From NCBI GenBank assembly GCA_945901145.1, contig CAMDJY010000003.1, forward strand, positions 1 to 17,018: 17,018 bases of DNA. Direction: 5' to 3'. The translations under genes and the position numbers were made by a program. This document shows positions 1 through 7,423 of the stretch, one piece after another. The first letter of the stretch is position 1. Each line of letters begins with the position of its first letter. The stretch comes from Legionella genomosp. 1 (GTDB lineage: Bacteria; Pseudomonadota; Gammaproteobacteria; Legionellales; Legionellaceae). Below the pieces are notes generated by a model. It was not told the origin of the DNA, ran no database searches, and was given only the letters and a program-made list of their open reading frames with translations.

Positions 1-76
1 CTAAACCTGAATAACGCATGCTGCTTGCTTGTAAAAACGCTTTATACAATTCCTTTGTACATCGATGACGCGACAT
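1..76 (-). CDS. N-terminus of a second transposase, running off the left edge (partial)
   Basis: Reading leftward from an ATG at 76-74, 25 codons stay open to the window edge, beginning MSRHRCTKELYKAF and ending SMRYSGL. From memory this resembles the start of a DDE transposase family found in Legionella and Coxiella relatives, in which an RYSGLALSEV-like segment follows a short basic N-terminus. No strong Shine-Dalgarno is visible, only a weak GTTAAAG upstream. The start lies only 27 bases from the start of the rightward transposase at 104, which fits one insertion sequence abutting or interrupting another. The fragment is short, so the family call is tentative. Confidence 0.4.
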   Translation of the reverse strand, partial: MSRHRCTKELYKAFLQASSMRYSGL

Positions 77-103
77 CTTTAACCAGTTTTATCTCAGTTA
101 TTT

Positions 104-1138
104 ATGCCGCGTATTTTAATGCATTTTTATGAAAGTGCGAAACTCGTGTTGGAAAAAAAAGATCCAGAAAAATTAGATAACATCAAAGTTTCTGAATTTG
201 TAAATGCGATTTTTGGTGAAACCATGCACCAAAAACGTATAAAATCACTGGTAAATGCTGCAATAGGGCTACTCTATGCTGAGGAGCTGATTTTACACAA
301 AATTGGAGAAGGTTTGGCGCAGGCCAAAGGATTAAATAAGAAGCATGCAACGAAGCAAGTTGACCGTTTATTAAGTAACCAAAAGTTAAATATTTGGGAT
401 GAAAGTGGTATCTGGGCGCCTCATATTATCGGTGATCGCAAAGAGATTATGGTTTCAATGGATTGGACGGATTTTCATGCAGATGGCCAATCAACTATCG
501 CTATTAATTTACTTACAAATCATGGACGTGCAATACCAATTTTATGGAAAACAGTCAACAAATCGACCTTGAAAAAAAATCGCGCATGTTATGAAGATCA
601 AATTTTATCTCGATTAAAAAATATTGTGCCAGAAGGTGTGAAAGTAACAGTATTGGCAGATAGAGTTTTTCCACATCAAAAATTCTTAAAATTTATTGAT
701 GAAGAACTTGGTTTTTTTTACATTATTCGTACCAAGTCAAATCTCTATGTTACTGATAAAAATGGAATTACTAAGTCTGCAAAAGATTGGTTAAAACAAG
801 ATGGAGTTACAAAAATACTTGATAAAGCTTCAATTGCAGCAGATAAATATCCTGTTGAGAAATTTATTTTTACAAAACAAAAAGGCATGAAAGATGCTTG
901 GTATTTAATGAGCAATTGCACTGATTTAAAAGGCTTGCAGATTGTGAAATTTTACGAAAAAAGATGGACGATTGAGCCTTATTTTCGAGACATGAACAAT
1001 CAGCGTTGTGGTATGGGATTAAGCTCAACACATATTAGTACGCCAGAGCGTCGCGATAGGTTGTTTTTTATTTCAGCTATTGCTTTATTAATCATACTTG
1101 GTCTGCCGATGAAAGCATTGGATTGGACAGAAAACTAA
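104..1138 (+). CDS. IS4/IS10-type DDE transposase, C-terminally truncated by a frameshift
   Basis: The 344-residue product has the IS10-like layout: an N-terminal helical part, first catalytic Asp at D120 (SMDWTDFH), second at D186 (VLADRVF) and Glu at E291 (YEKRWTIEPYF). In the Y-x2-R-x3-E-x6-K signature, Y284, R287 and E291 are present but the final Lys is Asn298. The frame stops at 1136-1138. One base off, 1135-1167 reads LKVNTVKTKD, which matches the NTV segment that follows a Trp-Asp region in IS10 transposase. The ORF therefore lost its tail through a frameshift, and most of the remaining C-terminus is missing. The upstream Shine-Dalgarno is weak. This is probably an inactive copy. Confidence 0.85.
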   Translation: MPRILMHFYESAKLVLEKKDPEKLDNIKVSEFVNAIFGETMHQKRIKSLVNAAIGLLYAEELILHKIGEGLAQAKGLNKKHATKQVDRLLSNQKLNIWDESGIWAPHIIGDRKEIMVSMDWTDFHADGQSTIAINLLTNHGRAIPILWKTVNKSTLKKNRACYEDQILSRLKNIVPEGVKVTVLADRVFPHQKFLKFIDEELGFFYIIRTKSNLYVTDKNGITKSAKDWLKQDGVTKILDKASIAADKYPVEKFIFTKQKGMKDAWYLMSNCTDLKGLQIVKFYEKRWTIEPYFRDMNNQRCGMGLSSTHISTPERRDRLFFISAIALLIILGLPMKALDWTEN

Positions 1139-1184
1139 AGGTAAATACTGTAAAAACAAAGGACTGATCTTGTTTGGAAAATAG

Positions 1185-1379
1185 GATAAACTAGCTGAGT
1201 GGATGGAAAAACTTCATATTCCGTCTGGCATTGAGATAAAATGCCAGGAGTCCAGAAGCCGTGAAGCTAACCGTTATTTTGCAAGAGTGCGGTTATGTGA
1301 AAAATGCCATGCAATTGTCAGTGATGAAATAACCAAAGTGCTAGGGTCCATACTATTAACTCAGATGTTCAGCGTGTAA
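1185..1379 (+). pseudogene. Remnant of a class-I release-factor-like (RF-1 domain) gene lacking the GGQ segment
   Basis: Read in the frame with ATG 1203 and stop TAA 1377-1379, the stretch encodes EKLHIPSGIEIKCQESRSRE followed directly by ANRYFARVRLCEK. This is the second half of the RF-1 catalytic domain of small peptide-chain-release-factor-like proteins, where an H-x-PTGI-x-V-x-CQ-x-x-RSQ-x-x-NR motif follows the GGQ loop. No GGQ is present. The preceding residues DKLAEWMEKLHI resemble the N-terminus of the same family, so the simplest reading is an internal deletion joining LHI to HIPSG and removing the GGQ region. The usual basic C-terminal tail is also absent. It directly abuts the insertion-sequence remnant. 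The family call is from memory of the motif. Confidence 0.6.
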
Positions 1380-1608
1380 ACTGTCAATTTACAGCCTTTA
1401 TCATGTCAAGCGATGTTTAGGGCTGTCTTCGGACTTCGTGTGTTGCAACTCAGATAATAGTGCGTCACTGCCTTGCCGTTTAGCAATGTTAAAAATAATC
1501 TTTGGATCATGATCTTTTTCAAGCAAATATAGTAAAACTTCTACAGGTACTGTGAAACGCTTACACAACAAAGGACTAAGCGCTTTCACAAATCTCGTAA
1601 TATTCTAA
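1380..1608. other. Spacer without a convincing gene
   Basis: The only open frame of note is leftward: GTG at 1589 to TGA at 1401, 62 codons, encoding a segment with LLYLLEKDHDPKIIFN and ending in a polar tail. It has no Shine-Dalgarno, no ATG and no family I recognise. It could be the end of a degraded gene or chance. No RNA gene, repeat array or strong terminator is visible here. Confidence 0.4.
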
Positions 1609-1637
1609 TTGTAAAAGTTTTGACTTGATTATATGAT
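1609..1637 (+). promoter_or_regulatory. Candidate sigma-70 promoter for the outer membrane protein gene
   Basis: TTGTAA (1609-1614, 4 of 6 to consensus), a 17-base spacer and TATGAT (1632-1637, 5 of 6). Initiation near 1644 would give a leader of about 16 bases before the ATG at 1660. An upstream in-frame ATG at 1633 lies inside this -10 box, which argues against its use. Confidence 0.45.
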
Positions 1638-1659
1638 TTTAATTTTCACTAGGAATATT

Positions 1660-2598
1660 ATGTTTGTCGTTAAATTCAGATGCTTGGGCCTATGTTTATT
1701 AGTCAACCATGGCGTATTTTCTGGTACTGTTGGTCCTATATCCACGGAAACTTCTACGTATGATTGGTCGCATTGGTCTTTTGGTGGCAAGGGTATTTAT
1801 TTGCAACCCGCGTTGAATGATGAACGCTATGTCTCAGCGCGAGATATTACTTCTGTCTATGGGACCTCTGCAAAATGGAATGGTAAATTAAATTATTCTT
1901 GGGGATTTTTTCTAGAAGGGGCGTATCACTATCATCCAAATAATGACATTAATCTGAATTGGTATCATCTTCGCAATCAATTTACTAATAATTTTATTAC
2001 GTTTGATAATAATCAAGCAGGGAAAAGTTTAAAGCCTCAGTGGGATGGTGTTAATCTTGAATTTGGTAAACTCTTGACGCTAGATCCTTATAAAAACGTT
2101 CGCCTGCATGCAGGTGTGCATTATGCTAATTTAGGTAATAATACAGTCACCACCAATTTAATATCTTCAATAGACGGCATTACTGTATTGCCTGAAGTTT
2201 CTATATCGGGAAGGCCAACTTATAATGGTTTTGGTCCACGGTTCGGCACAGATTTTGCGTTAAAGACAACGGTTCCGGTGAATATTTATGCGAATGTGGC
2301 AGGTAGTATTTTAGCCGGGACTAACCGGTACAATAAAACATTAAATTATCCAGACTTTGGTGTGGCAACTGTTAGCAAGGCGGCAACAATGCATGTTGTG
2401 CCGGAATTAGATGCTAAATTAGGTGGCACTTATCAGTATCAAACATCTTATGGTCGATTAGTTGTTGATGGAGGTTGGATGTTTGTCAATTATTGGAACG
2501 CTTTGAATAACCTGGATCCGTCTGATATTGGCGCAGTGTTTACCACCAATGTTGCTTTTCAAGGACCTTATGTCGGTTTGCAATGGCATGGAGATTAG
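1660..2598 (+). CDS. Legionella-type major outer membrane protein family (Legionella_OMP)
   Basis: The 312-residue product starts with a basic residue cluster and a hydrophobic stretch (about residues 6-20) that reads as an export signal. The mature part is rich in Gly, Asn, Tyr and Trp and alternates hydrophobic and polar residues, as beta-barrels do. Segments such as KPQWDGVNLEFGKLL, RLHAGVHYANLG and YNGFGPRFGTDFAL match what I recall of the Legionella_OMP/MOMP family. A porin-like role in the outer membrane is inferred. The start at 1660 is preferred over the in-frame ATG at 1633 because AGGA (1651-1654) sits 5 bases upstream and the signal peptide then begins at the Met. The stop codon overlaps the stop of the opposing glpD gene by 4 bases, so no intergenic terminator is possible. 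Confidence 0.85.
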   Translation: MFVVKFRCLGLCLLVNHGVFSGTVGPISTETSTYDWSHWSFGGKGIYLQPALNDERYVSARDITSVYGTSAKWNGKLNYSWGFFLEGAYHYHPNNDINLNWYHLRNQFTNNFITFDNNQAGKSLKPQWDGVNLEFGKLLTLDPYKNVRLHAGVHYANLGNNTVTTNLISSIDGITVLPEVSISGRPTYNGFGPRFGTDFALKTTVPVNIYANVAGSILAGTNRYNKTLNYPDFGVATVSKAATMHVVPELDAKLGGTYQYQTSYGRLVVDGGWMFVNYWNALNNLDPSDIGAVFTTNVAFQGPYVGLQWHGD

Positions 2599-4070
2599 TG
2601 CAAGTATTTCATTAATTTTTGCGTTTGTTCCTGATCCAATGCCAAACCTAATTTGGTGCGACGCCAGAGAATGTCCTCTGCTGTTTGTGCCCATTCTTCT
2701 TGAATGAGATAGTTCACCTCGGCTTCATATAGTGTGTGACCAAAATCTTGTCCGAGCGCTTTGATGTTCGTTGCGCCTTGCAGGATTTTTTCAGCTTGTG
2801 CGCCATAAGTCTCTAAATAACGCATTTTCAGGGTAGGGTTTAACCAAGAATAAGTATGATTAAAATAATTTTTAAATTCAGTAAAATTCATATGATCATA
2901 GGTTGCACCGATCAAAGGTGTGGTCGCTGTTGCACTGGCGGGCATATTTGGAAAAACAGTGCGCAATGAATTGATGACTTCTTCAGATAATTCTCGATAT
3001 GTTGTGATTTTACCGCTGTAAATTGAAACTACAGGTGCTGGCTGTGAAGAAAAATGATAAGCAATGTCTCGGCTTAATGCCGTGACATTTTTATTTTTGT
3101 GAGAGACTAACGTCCGAACGCCACAAGTCGATTTCAAACAATCTTCAGGTGTAATCGTTTTTTTAAAATAGCGCTTGACGATAGCGCATAAATATTCACT
3201 TTCTATTGGTTTCATTTGAATTTGGTCTGTCTTAGGATCATAGGGAATCTCCGTGGTACCAATCAGGGTGTAGGCATGATGATAGGGAATAGTAAAAATA
3301 ATGCGTTTGCCAATATCTTGTAATAAATAGGCGTGCTGGCCTTGATAGAGTCTCGGGACAATTAAATGACTGCCTTGAATAAGGGTGATGTTCATCGTTG
3401 TTGGAATATTGCCAAGCATATTCACTTGTTGTACCGCCGAACCTGCAGCATTGATTAACGCACGTGCTTGAACCTGAGTTTGGCTGCCATCTTTTGATTG
3501 GAAAACCAGATGCCAAAGATTATCTTGTGCTTCGGCTTTAATCAATGCTGTATTGGTTTTAATCACCGCACCATGAGCTTTGGCTTGCAGTGTATTGTGG
3601 ATCACTAGGCGTGCGTCATCTGTTTTACAATCATAGAACAAATGCGCTTGATCGAGCGTTTCTAATAATGGCTGAAAATAATGAGGCATATGACGACGAG
3701 AAATCGATTGATGCTTCGGCAGTTGCTGAGACTTACTTAAGTAATCATAAAGATAAAGTCCGATTGATATCAGCCATGGACTGCGGCCTTGTGGATGATG
3801 GGGCAGTACAAAAGGCAATGGGTGGACAATGTGTGGCGCAATGGTTAAAAGCCGTTGGCGTTCTTCTAAGGCCTTTTTAACTAACTTAAAATCAAAATAC
3901 TCTAAATATCTTAAACCTCCATGAATTAATTGACTGCTATGCGAAGATGTTTTTGAGGCGAGATCGTCTTGTTCGCATAATAAAACGGACAGGCCGCGAA
4001 GCGCGGCATCGGCCGCGCATCCTGCACCATTAATGCCGCCACCAACAATAACAATATCAAATTGGTCCAT
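2595..4070 (-). CDS. glpD: Aerobic glycerol-3-phosphate dehydrogenase
   Basis: Membrane-associated FAD enzyme that oxidises sn-glycerol 3-phosphate to dihydroxyacetone phosphate and passes electrons to the quinone pool. The 491-residue product (E. coli GlpD is 501) has the N-terminal FAD dinucleotide motif GGGINGAG (10-17) with acidic E33 at the end of strand 2. The family signature HGGLRYLE follows at 50-57. The C-terminal domain carries AEVNYLIQEEWAQTAEDILW and then RRTKLGL, the typical GlpD end. It lies 5 bases downstream of pdxB with no good Shine-Dalgarno of its own, which suggests cotranscription and translational coupling. No glpF or glpK is present in the window. Confidence 0.95.
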   Translation of the reverse strand: MDQFDIVIVGGGINGAGCAADAALRGLSVLLCEQDDLASKTSSHSSQLIHGGLRYLEYFDFKLVKKALEERQRLLTIAPHIVHPLPFVLPHHPQGRSPWLISIGLYLYDYLSKSQQLPKHQSISRRHMPHYFQPLLETLDQAHLFYDCKTDDARLVIHNTLQAKAHGAVIKTNTALIKAEAQDNLWHLVFQSKDGSQTQVQARALINAAGSAVQQVNMLGNIPTTMNITLIQGSHLIVPRLYQGQHAYLLQDIGKRIIFTIPYHHAYTLIGTTEIPYDPKTDQIQMKPIESEYLCAIVKRYFKKTITPEDCLKSTCGVRTLVSHKNKNVTALSRDIAYHFSSQPAPVVSIYSGKITTYRELSEEVINSLRTVFPNMPASATATTPLIGATYDHMNFTEFKNYFNHTYSWLNPTLKMRYLETYGAQAEKILQGATNIKALGQDFGHTLYEAEVNYLIQEEWAQTAEDILWRRTKLGLALDQEQTQKLMKYLH

Positions 4071-4075
4071 GTGTA

Positions 4076-5119
4076 TTAGTCCATTAAAGTTGAAAAATGA
4101 TGACGAAATTGATGTGCTTGTCGTAGAGTTAAAAACGCATTTTTTTTATCAGACGCCGCTTTCAGTGCAGCCGTTTCTATCGATGGATCGTACAATCGCA
4201 GAATATAGTCCTCAAAGCACTCACCAGGGAATTGTGATGTTATAACATGGTGGGGTAAGGCAGGTAGAGGATTGGGTTCTGGTAAATTAAAATATCGATG
4301 GATAATTTTGGCAAGATCGACGACTGCTTGTGATTTTGCTTCTAAACTATGCCCTGCAATATGTGGTGTACATAAAGTTGAAAAGTTGACAGTTTGTGCG
4401 TTAATCGAGGGTTCATGGTCATAAACATCTGTACAATAAATAATATTTTTTTGTTGACAGAGTGCTGTTTCATTGACGATGCCGCCACGTGCTGCATTGA
4501 TTAATATGGTATTGGGCTTTAATTGCGTAAGAACATGTTGATTGATGAGATTTCTACTGGGGTAATTAGGCAAATCGTTTAGATCTGCATGAATCGAGAT
4601 TAAATCACAGGGTATAATTTCTTCTAAGGAACAACTGTCAAAGTCTGGGACACGCGAGGCTTTAGGAGGGTCATAGCTTAGGACCGAAAATCCCCAGTTT
4701 TTAAGAGATGCGCTGATTCGCGTCCCGACTTTGCCGACGCCAACCACGCCTGCTTTGTTACCCTGAATTTTATTATGCTTAGATAGCCAGGCTAAAGTGG
4801 CATTAATATAATCATCAACCGATTCAGCGTTGGATCCTTTTGCATCAAATAATTGAATGCCTTGTTGCGATAAATAATGTACATCGATATGATCAATACC
4901 ACTGCTTGCGGTGGCAACGCACTGAATTGAAGTTCCTTGAAGTAACTCTGCAGAGACTTTTAGGGTTGAGCGGCAGATTAAAATATCTTGAGATTGCATT
5001 TCTTTGTTTAAAATTGACAGGTTCTGATGATCAAAGGCAGTGAGTTCAAAGTGTGTTTTGAATAAATTGATATTTGGGAGGGTGCTGTCATAAAAAATTT
5101 TCATACAAGATCTAGACAT
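4076..5119 (-). CDS. pdxB: Erythronate-4-phosphate dehydrogenase
   Basis: NAD-dependent D-2-hydroxyacid dehydrogenase family; second step of the DXP-dependent route to pyridoxal 5'-phosphate, oxidising 4-phosphoerythronate. The Rossmann motif GVGKVG is at 127-132. The catalytic triad of the family is visible as R211 (NAARGGIVNE), E236 (YDHEP) and H253 (TPHIAGHSLEAK). At 347 residues it is a little shorter than E. coli PdxB (378), mostly in the C-terminal dimerisation part. The family-like start is MKIFYDS at 5104. The upstream ATG at 5119 is kept because AAGGA (5126-5122) precedes it, though only 2 bases away. First gene of a likely pdxB-glpD operon. Confidence 0.92.
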   Translation of the reverse strand: MSRSCMKIFYDSTLPNINLFKTHFELTAFDHQNLSILNKEMQSQDILICRSTLKVSAELLQGTSIQCVATASSGIDHIDVHYLSQQGIQLFDAKGSNAESVDDYINATLAWLSKHNKIQGNKAGVVGVGKVGTRISASLKNWGFSVLSYDPPKASRVPDFDSCSLEEIIPCDLISIHADLNDLPNYPSRNLINQHVLTQLKPNTILINAARGGIVNETALCQQKNIIYCTDVYDHEPSINAQTVNFSTLCTPHIAGHSLEAKSQAVVDLAKIIHRYFNLPEPNPLPALPHHVITSQFPGECFEDYILRLYDPSIETAALKAASDKKNAFLTLRQAHQFRHHFSTLMD

Positions 5120-5124
5120 AGTCC

Positions 5125-5152
5125 TTGATACAGCAAATCATATGAGTATAAT
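5125..5152 (+). promoter_or_regulatory. Strong candidate sigma-70 promoter for mdfA-rnhB
   Basis: TTGATA (5125-5130, 5 of 6), a 16-base spacer and a consensus TATAAT (5147-5152). Initiation near 5159 gives a leader of about 38 bases. The -35 box overlaps the Shine-Dalgarno of pdxB on the other strand. Confidence 0.65.
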
Positions 5153-5174
5153 CGACCAATTGGGCCTTTGTCAC
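5145..5174 (-). promoter_or_regulatory. Candidate promoter for pdxB-glpD
   Basis: On the minus strand GTGACA (5174-5169, 5 of 6), an 18-base spacer and TATACT (5150-5145, 5 of 6). Initiation near 5138 gives a leader of about 20 bases to the ATG at 5119. The -10 box overlaps the -10 box of the opposing mdfA promoter. Confidence 0.5.
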
Positions 5175-5196
5175 GGCCATTTAAACAGAGAGGATT

Positions 5197-6435
5197 ATGT
5201 CGCAACCGTTAATTAATGTGAGCCGTAAACACGCCCTCGTTTTTGCTGCATTTTTAGTGATGTATGAATTTTTGACGTACATCGCTAATGATATGATCAT
5301 GCCTGGCATGATTAAGGTCGTTGAAACTTTTCATGGCTCAGAGTCTGATATTGCGACCTCGCTGACTGCCTATATTTTAGGTGGCGCGACGTTACAAATT
5401 TTTTTAGGGCCTTTATCCGATAGATTTGGACGTCGGCCGGTGATGATTATTGGCGCTGTAGTATTTTTCTTATTTACAGTGTTAATTGCTTGCTCTTTCT
5501 CTATGGATCAATTTTTAATTGCTCGTTTTTTTCAAGGGATGGGATTATGCTTTATTGGGGTTGTTGGGTATGCAACCTTGCAAGAAATTTTTGCAGAAAT
5601 GGATGCGGTACGGTTAATGGCAATGATGGCAAATATTTCTATTCTCGCACCGTTACTTGGTCCTTTAGCCGGGGCATTGTTTGTCCATTATTTAAATTGG
5701 CGTTTTATATTTGTGATCATTGGTTTTTTTGCTTTAATTGCTTTATGGGGCTTGTGGCAGTATATGCCTGAATCCGTTGGACAAACCAAGCGCGATGGTG
5801 AATTGATTCCGCGGGTGATGCTTGAGCCTCGAATTATTTGGGGCAATTATAAAAAATTATTGACAAATCCAGTATTCATGTTGTCTTCAATCGGTTTTGG
5901 GCTCGTGGGTTTACCTTGTGTGGCTTGGATTGGTTTAGCACCGATTATTTTAGTCACAGTGGGCCAGCAAACTTTAATCGGTTATGGCTTATGGCAACTT
6001 CCGGTATTTTCAGCCATTATTGCTGGTAATATGGTTCTGCATCGCATGACGCATCATTACTCATTACAAAAACTATTGATTGTGGCTTCAGGCTTTGTTG
6101 CCCTGGGCTTGTTTTTAGTCTATGGTTTACTGGCGCTGATGGGTGAGCATTTTACATGGCTCATCCCAGGCTTGATGGTTTACTTTTTTGGATTGGGTAT
6201 GGCGGGCTCGCCTTTAAGTCGATTCATTTTATTCTCAACACCCGTGGCTAAAGGGACTGCGTCTGCGTTAATGAGTATGATTTTAATGTCGGTTCAGGCT
6301 CTAGGTATACAAATTGCGAATGCACTTTATGCGACACATAATAATTTAATTTTAGGATTGTATTGTGTGTTGGTGAGTTGCTTGTATATGTTGGTGATGG
6401 CAGCAGCATTTTGGCTGAATCAGAAGAAGGCCTAA
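5197..6435 (+). CDS. mdfA: MdfA-type multidrug/H+ antiporter (major facilitator superfamily)
   Basis: Inner-membrane proton-driven exporter of the DHA1 type. The 412-residue product (E. coli MdfA is 410) has about 12 hydrophobic helices. Helix 1 carries [16 protein letters not shown], matching the MdfA signature with membrane Glu24 and Asp32 at the places of the proton- and drug-coupling E26 and D34. The MFS loop motif [13 protein letters not shown] and the region [15 protein letters not shown] also match. It has its own strong promoter and a purine-rich Shine-Dalgarno (AGAGAGGA) very close to the ATG. rnhB starts 2 bases after its stop. The real substrate (drugs, chloramphenicol-like compounds, cations) cannot be told from sequence. 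Confidence 0.88.
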   Translation: MSQPLINVSRKHALVFAAFLVMYEFLTYIANDMIMPGMIKVVETFHGSESDIATSLTAYILGGATLQIFLGPLSDRFGRRPVMIIGAVVFFLFTVLIACSFSMDQFLIARFFQGMGLCFIGVVGYATLQEIFAEMDAVRLMAMMANISILAPLLGPLAGALFVHYLNWRFIFVIIGFFALIALWGLWQYMPESVGQTKRDGELIPRVMLEPRIIWGNYKKLLTNPVFMLSSIGFGLVGLPCVAWIGLAPIILVTVGQQTLIGYGLWQLPVFSAIIAGNMVLHRMTHHYSLQKLLIVASGFVALGLFLVYGLLALMGEHFTWLIPGLMVYFFGLGMAGSPLSRFILFSTPVAKGTASALMSMILMSVQALGIQIANALYATHNNLILGLYCVLVSCLYMLVMAAAFWLNQKKA

Positions 6436-6437
6436 AA

Positions 6438-7025
6438 ATGATAATTGCAGGTGTTGATGAGGTAGGCCGAGGGCCTTTGGCTGGTCCCGTTGTGGCTGCA
6501 GCTGTTATTATGAATCAATCAATTCAAGGTGTGACTGATTCTAAAAAATTAACGCCGAAGAGGCGCTCTGAACTGGCTTTAATGATTCAAGCAAGTGCGC
6601 TTTGTTTTGCTTATGGTCGGGCTGAAGTTGAAGAAATTGACGCATTAAATATTCATCAGGCGACATTATTGGCGATGAAGCGTGCCATTGATAATCTTGC
6701 CTTAAAACCAGAAAAAATTTTAGTGGATGGTTTGCATACACCTCATGTGGCGATTCCGTGTCAAGCAATTGTTCAAGGTGATAATTTAGTCGAAGCTATT
6801 GGTGCAGCATCAATTCTTGCAAAAGTAGCACGAGATGAGGAAATGATTGCTTTAGATCAAATTTATCCAGGTTATGGTTTTGCACAACATAAAGGCTATC
6901 CAACGAGCGCGCATCGAGCCCAATTAGTGCGACTCGGTGCTTGTGATATTCATCGTAAGAGTTTTGCTCCGGTCGCTGCAGTACTATTAAACCGAACAGC
7001 TTGCCTCGATGATGTTATCACTTAA
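6438..7025 (+). CDS. rnhB: Ribonuclease HII
   Basis: Removes RNA from RNA/DNA hybrids and incises at single ribonucleotides in DNA. The 195-residue product has the four acidic active-site residues D7 and E8 (GVDEVGRG), D97 (LVDGLH) and D115 ([17 protein letters not shown]), matching E. coli D16, E17, D108 and D126. The ATG at 6438 is chosen because AAGAAGG ends 7 bases upstream and the catalytic motif then sits at the usual distance from the N-terminus. A longer in-frame extension would run into mdfA. It sits 2 bases after mdfA and is probably cotranscribed. The last 39 bases overlap the 3' end of the opposing small secreted-protein gene. Confidence 0.95.
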   Translation: MIIAGVDEVGRGPLAGPVVAAAVIMNQSIQGVTDSKKLTPKRRSELALMIQASALCFAYGRAEVEEIDALNIHQATLLAMKRAIDNLALKPEKILVDGLHTPHVAIPCQAIVQGDNLVEAIGAASILAKVARDEEMIALDQIYPGYGFAQHKGYPTSAHRAQLVRLGACDIHRKSFAPVAAVLLNRTACLDDVIT

Positions 7026-7343
7026 ATTTTCAACATTAACTTTTGAACCAGGTTCGGCATGAACTGATACCGCATCATTGCTTTGCAAAGTCACTGATGT
7101 TGACTGACCCTGACTTAAATGTCGACCATTGATTGTTCCAGTATTTTGCAATACACGTAATTTTATTTTATTTTTTTTGTTATTGGCTTTGATGGTACAG
7201 GTTGCATTGAGTGCAAATCCGTAATGATTTTCAATCAATTGAGAAGCATGAGGTGCCAAAGTGAGTTGCATAGCATGAGCCGAATTTATCAACGCTGCGA
7301 TGAGTACCGTTGTGCTTACCACAAATAGGCTAAATTGTTTCAT
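6987..7343 (-). CDS. Small secreted protein of unknown function
   Basis: The 118-residue product has a clear signal peptide: MKQF, a hydrophobic core, then AHA before Met25 as a likely signal peptidase I site. The mature part of about 94 residues alternates hydrophobic and polar residues ([29 protein letters not shown]), which suggests a small beta-sandwich. Its only two cysteines, C49 (NATCTIKAN) and C116 near the end, could form a disulfide in the periplasm. From memory, similar short secreted proteins occur in Legionella with no known role. A strong Shine-Dalgarno GGAGG (7352-7348) is 4 bases from the ATG. It lies 80 bases downstream of mrdB in the same orientation and could be its own unit. 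Confidence 0.8.
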   Translation of the reverse strand: MKQFSLFVVSTTVLIAALINSAHAMQLTLAPHASQLIENHYGFALNATCTIKANNKKNKIKLRVLQNTGTINGRHLSQGQSTSVTLQSNDAVSVHAEPGSKVNVENLSDNIIEASCSV

Positions 7344-7423
7344 CTTCCCTCCCTGTTTTTTGTATTTAAAATAACAAACTGGTTGATATTTTATACAAAT
7401 AAGCTTAAGGAAATCTTAACAGT

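Larger units (their letters stand above)
1..1184. mobile_element. Decayed insertion-sequence block
   Basis: Two transposase starts diverge 27 bases apart (76 leftward, 104 rightward). The rightward one is frameshifted near 1135 and loses its 3' end by about 1184, where a different gene remnant begins. I could not identify terminal inverted repeats or target-site duplications, so the element borders are only bracketed. The right border is set by the last position that still reads like transposase tail or spacer before the release-factor-like fragment. Confidence 0.5.

Noticed and set aside
1401..1589. Leftward 62-codon open frame with a GTG start
   Set aside because: No ribosome site, no recognised family, and it lies in a decayed region; listed only as part of the spacer.
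3590..3880. Rightward open frame opposite glpD
   Set aside because: It lies entirely within glpD on the other strand and shows no domain, signal or ribosome site; a coding shadow.
7405..7419. TTAAG/CTTAA inverted repeat after mrdB as a terminator
   Set aside because: Only five AT-rich base pairs and no T-run on the mrdB strand.
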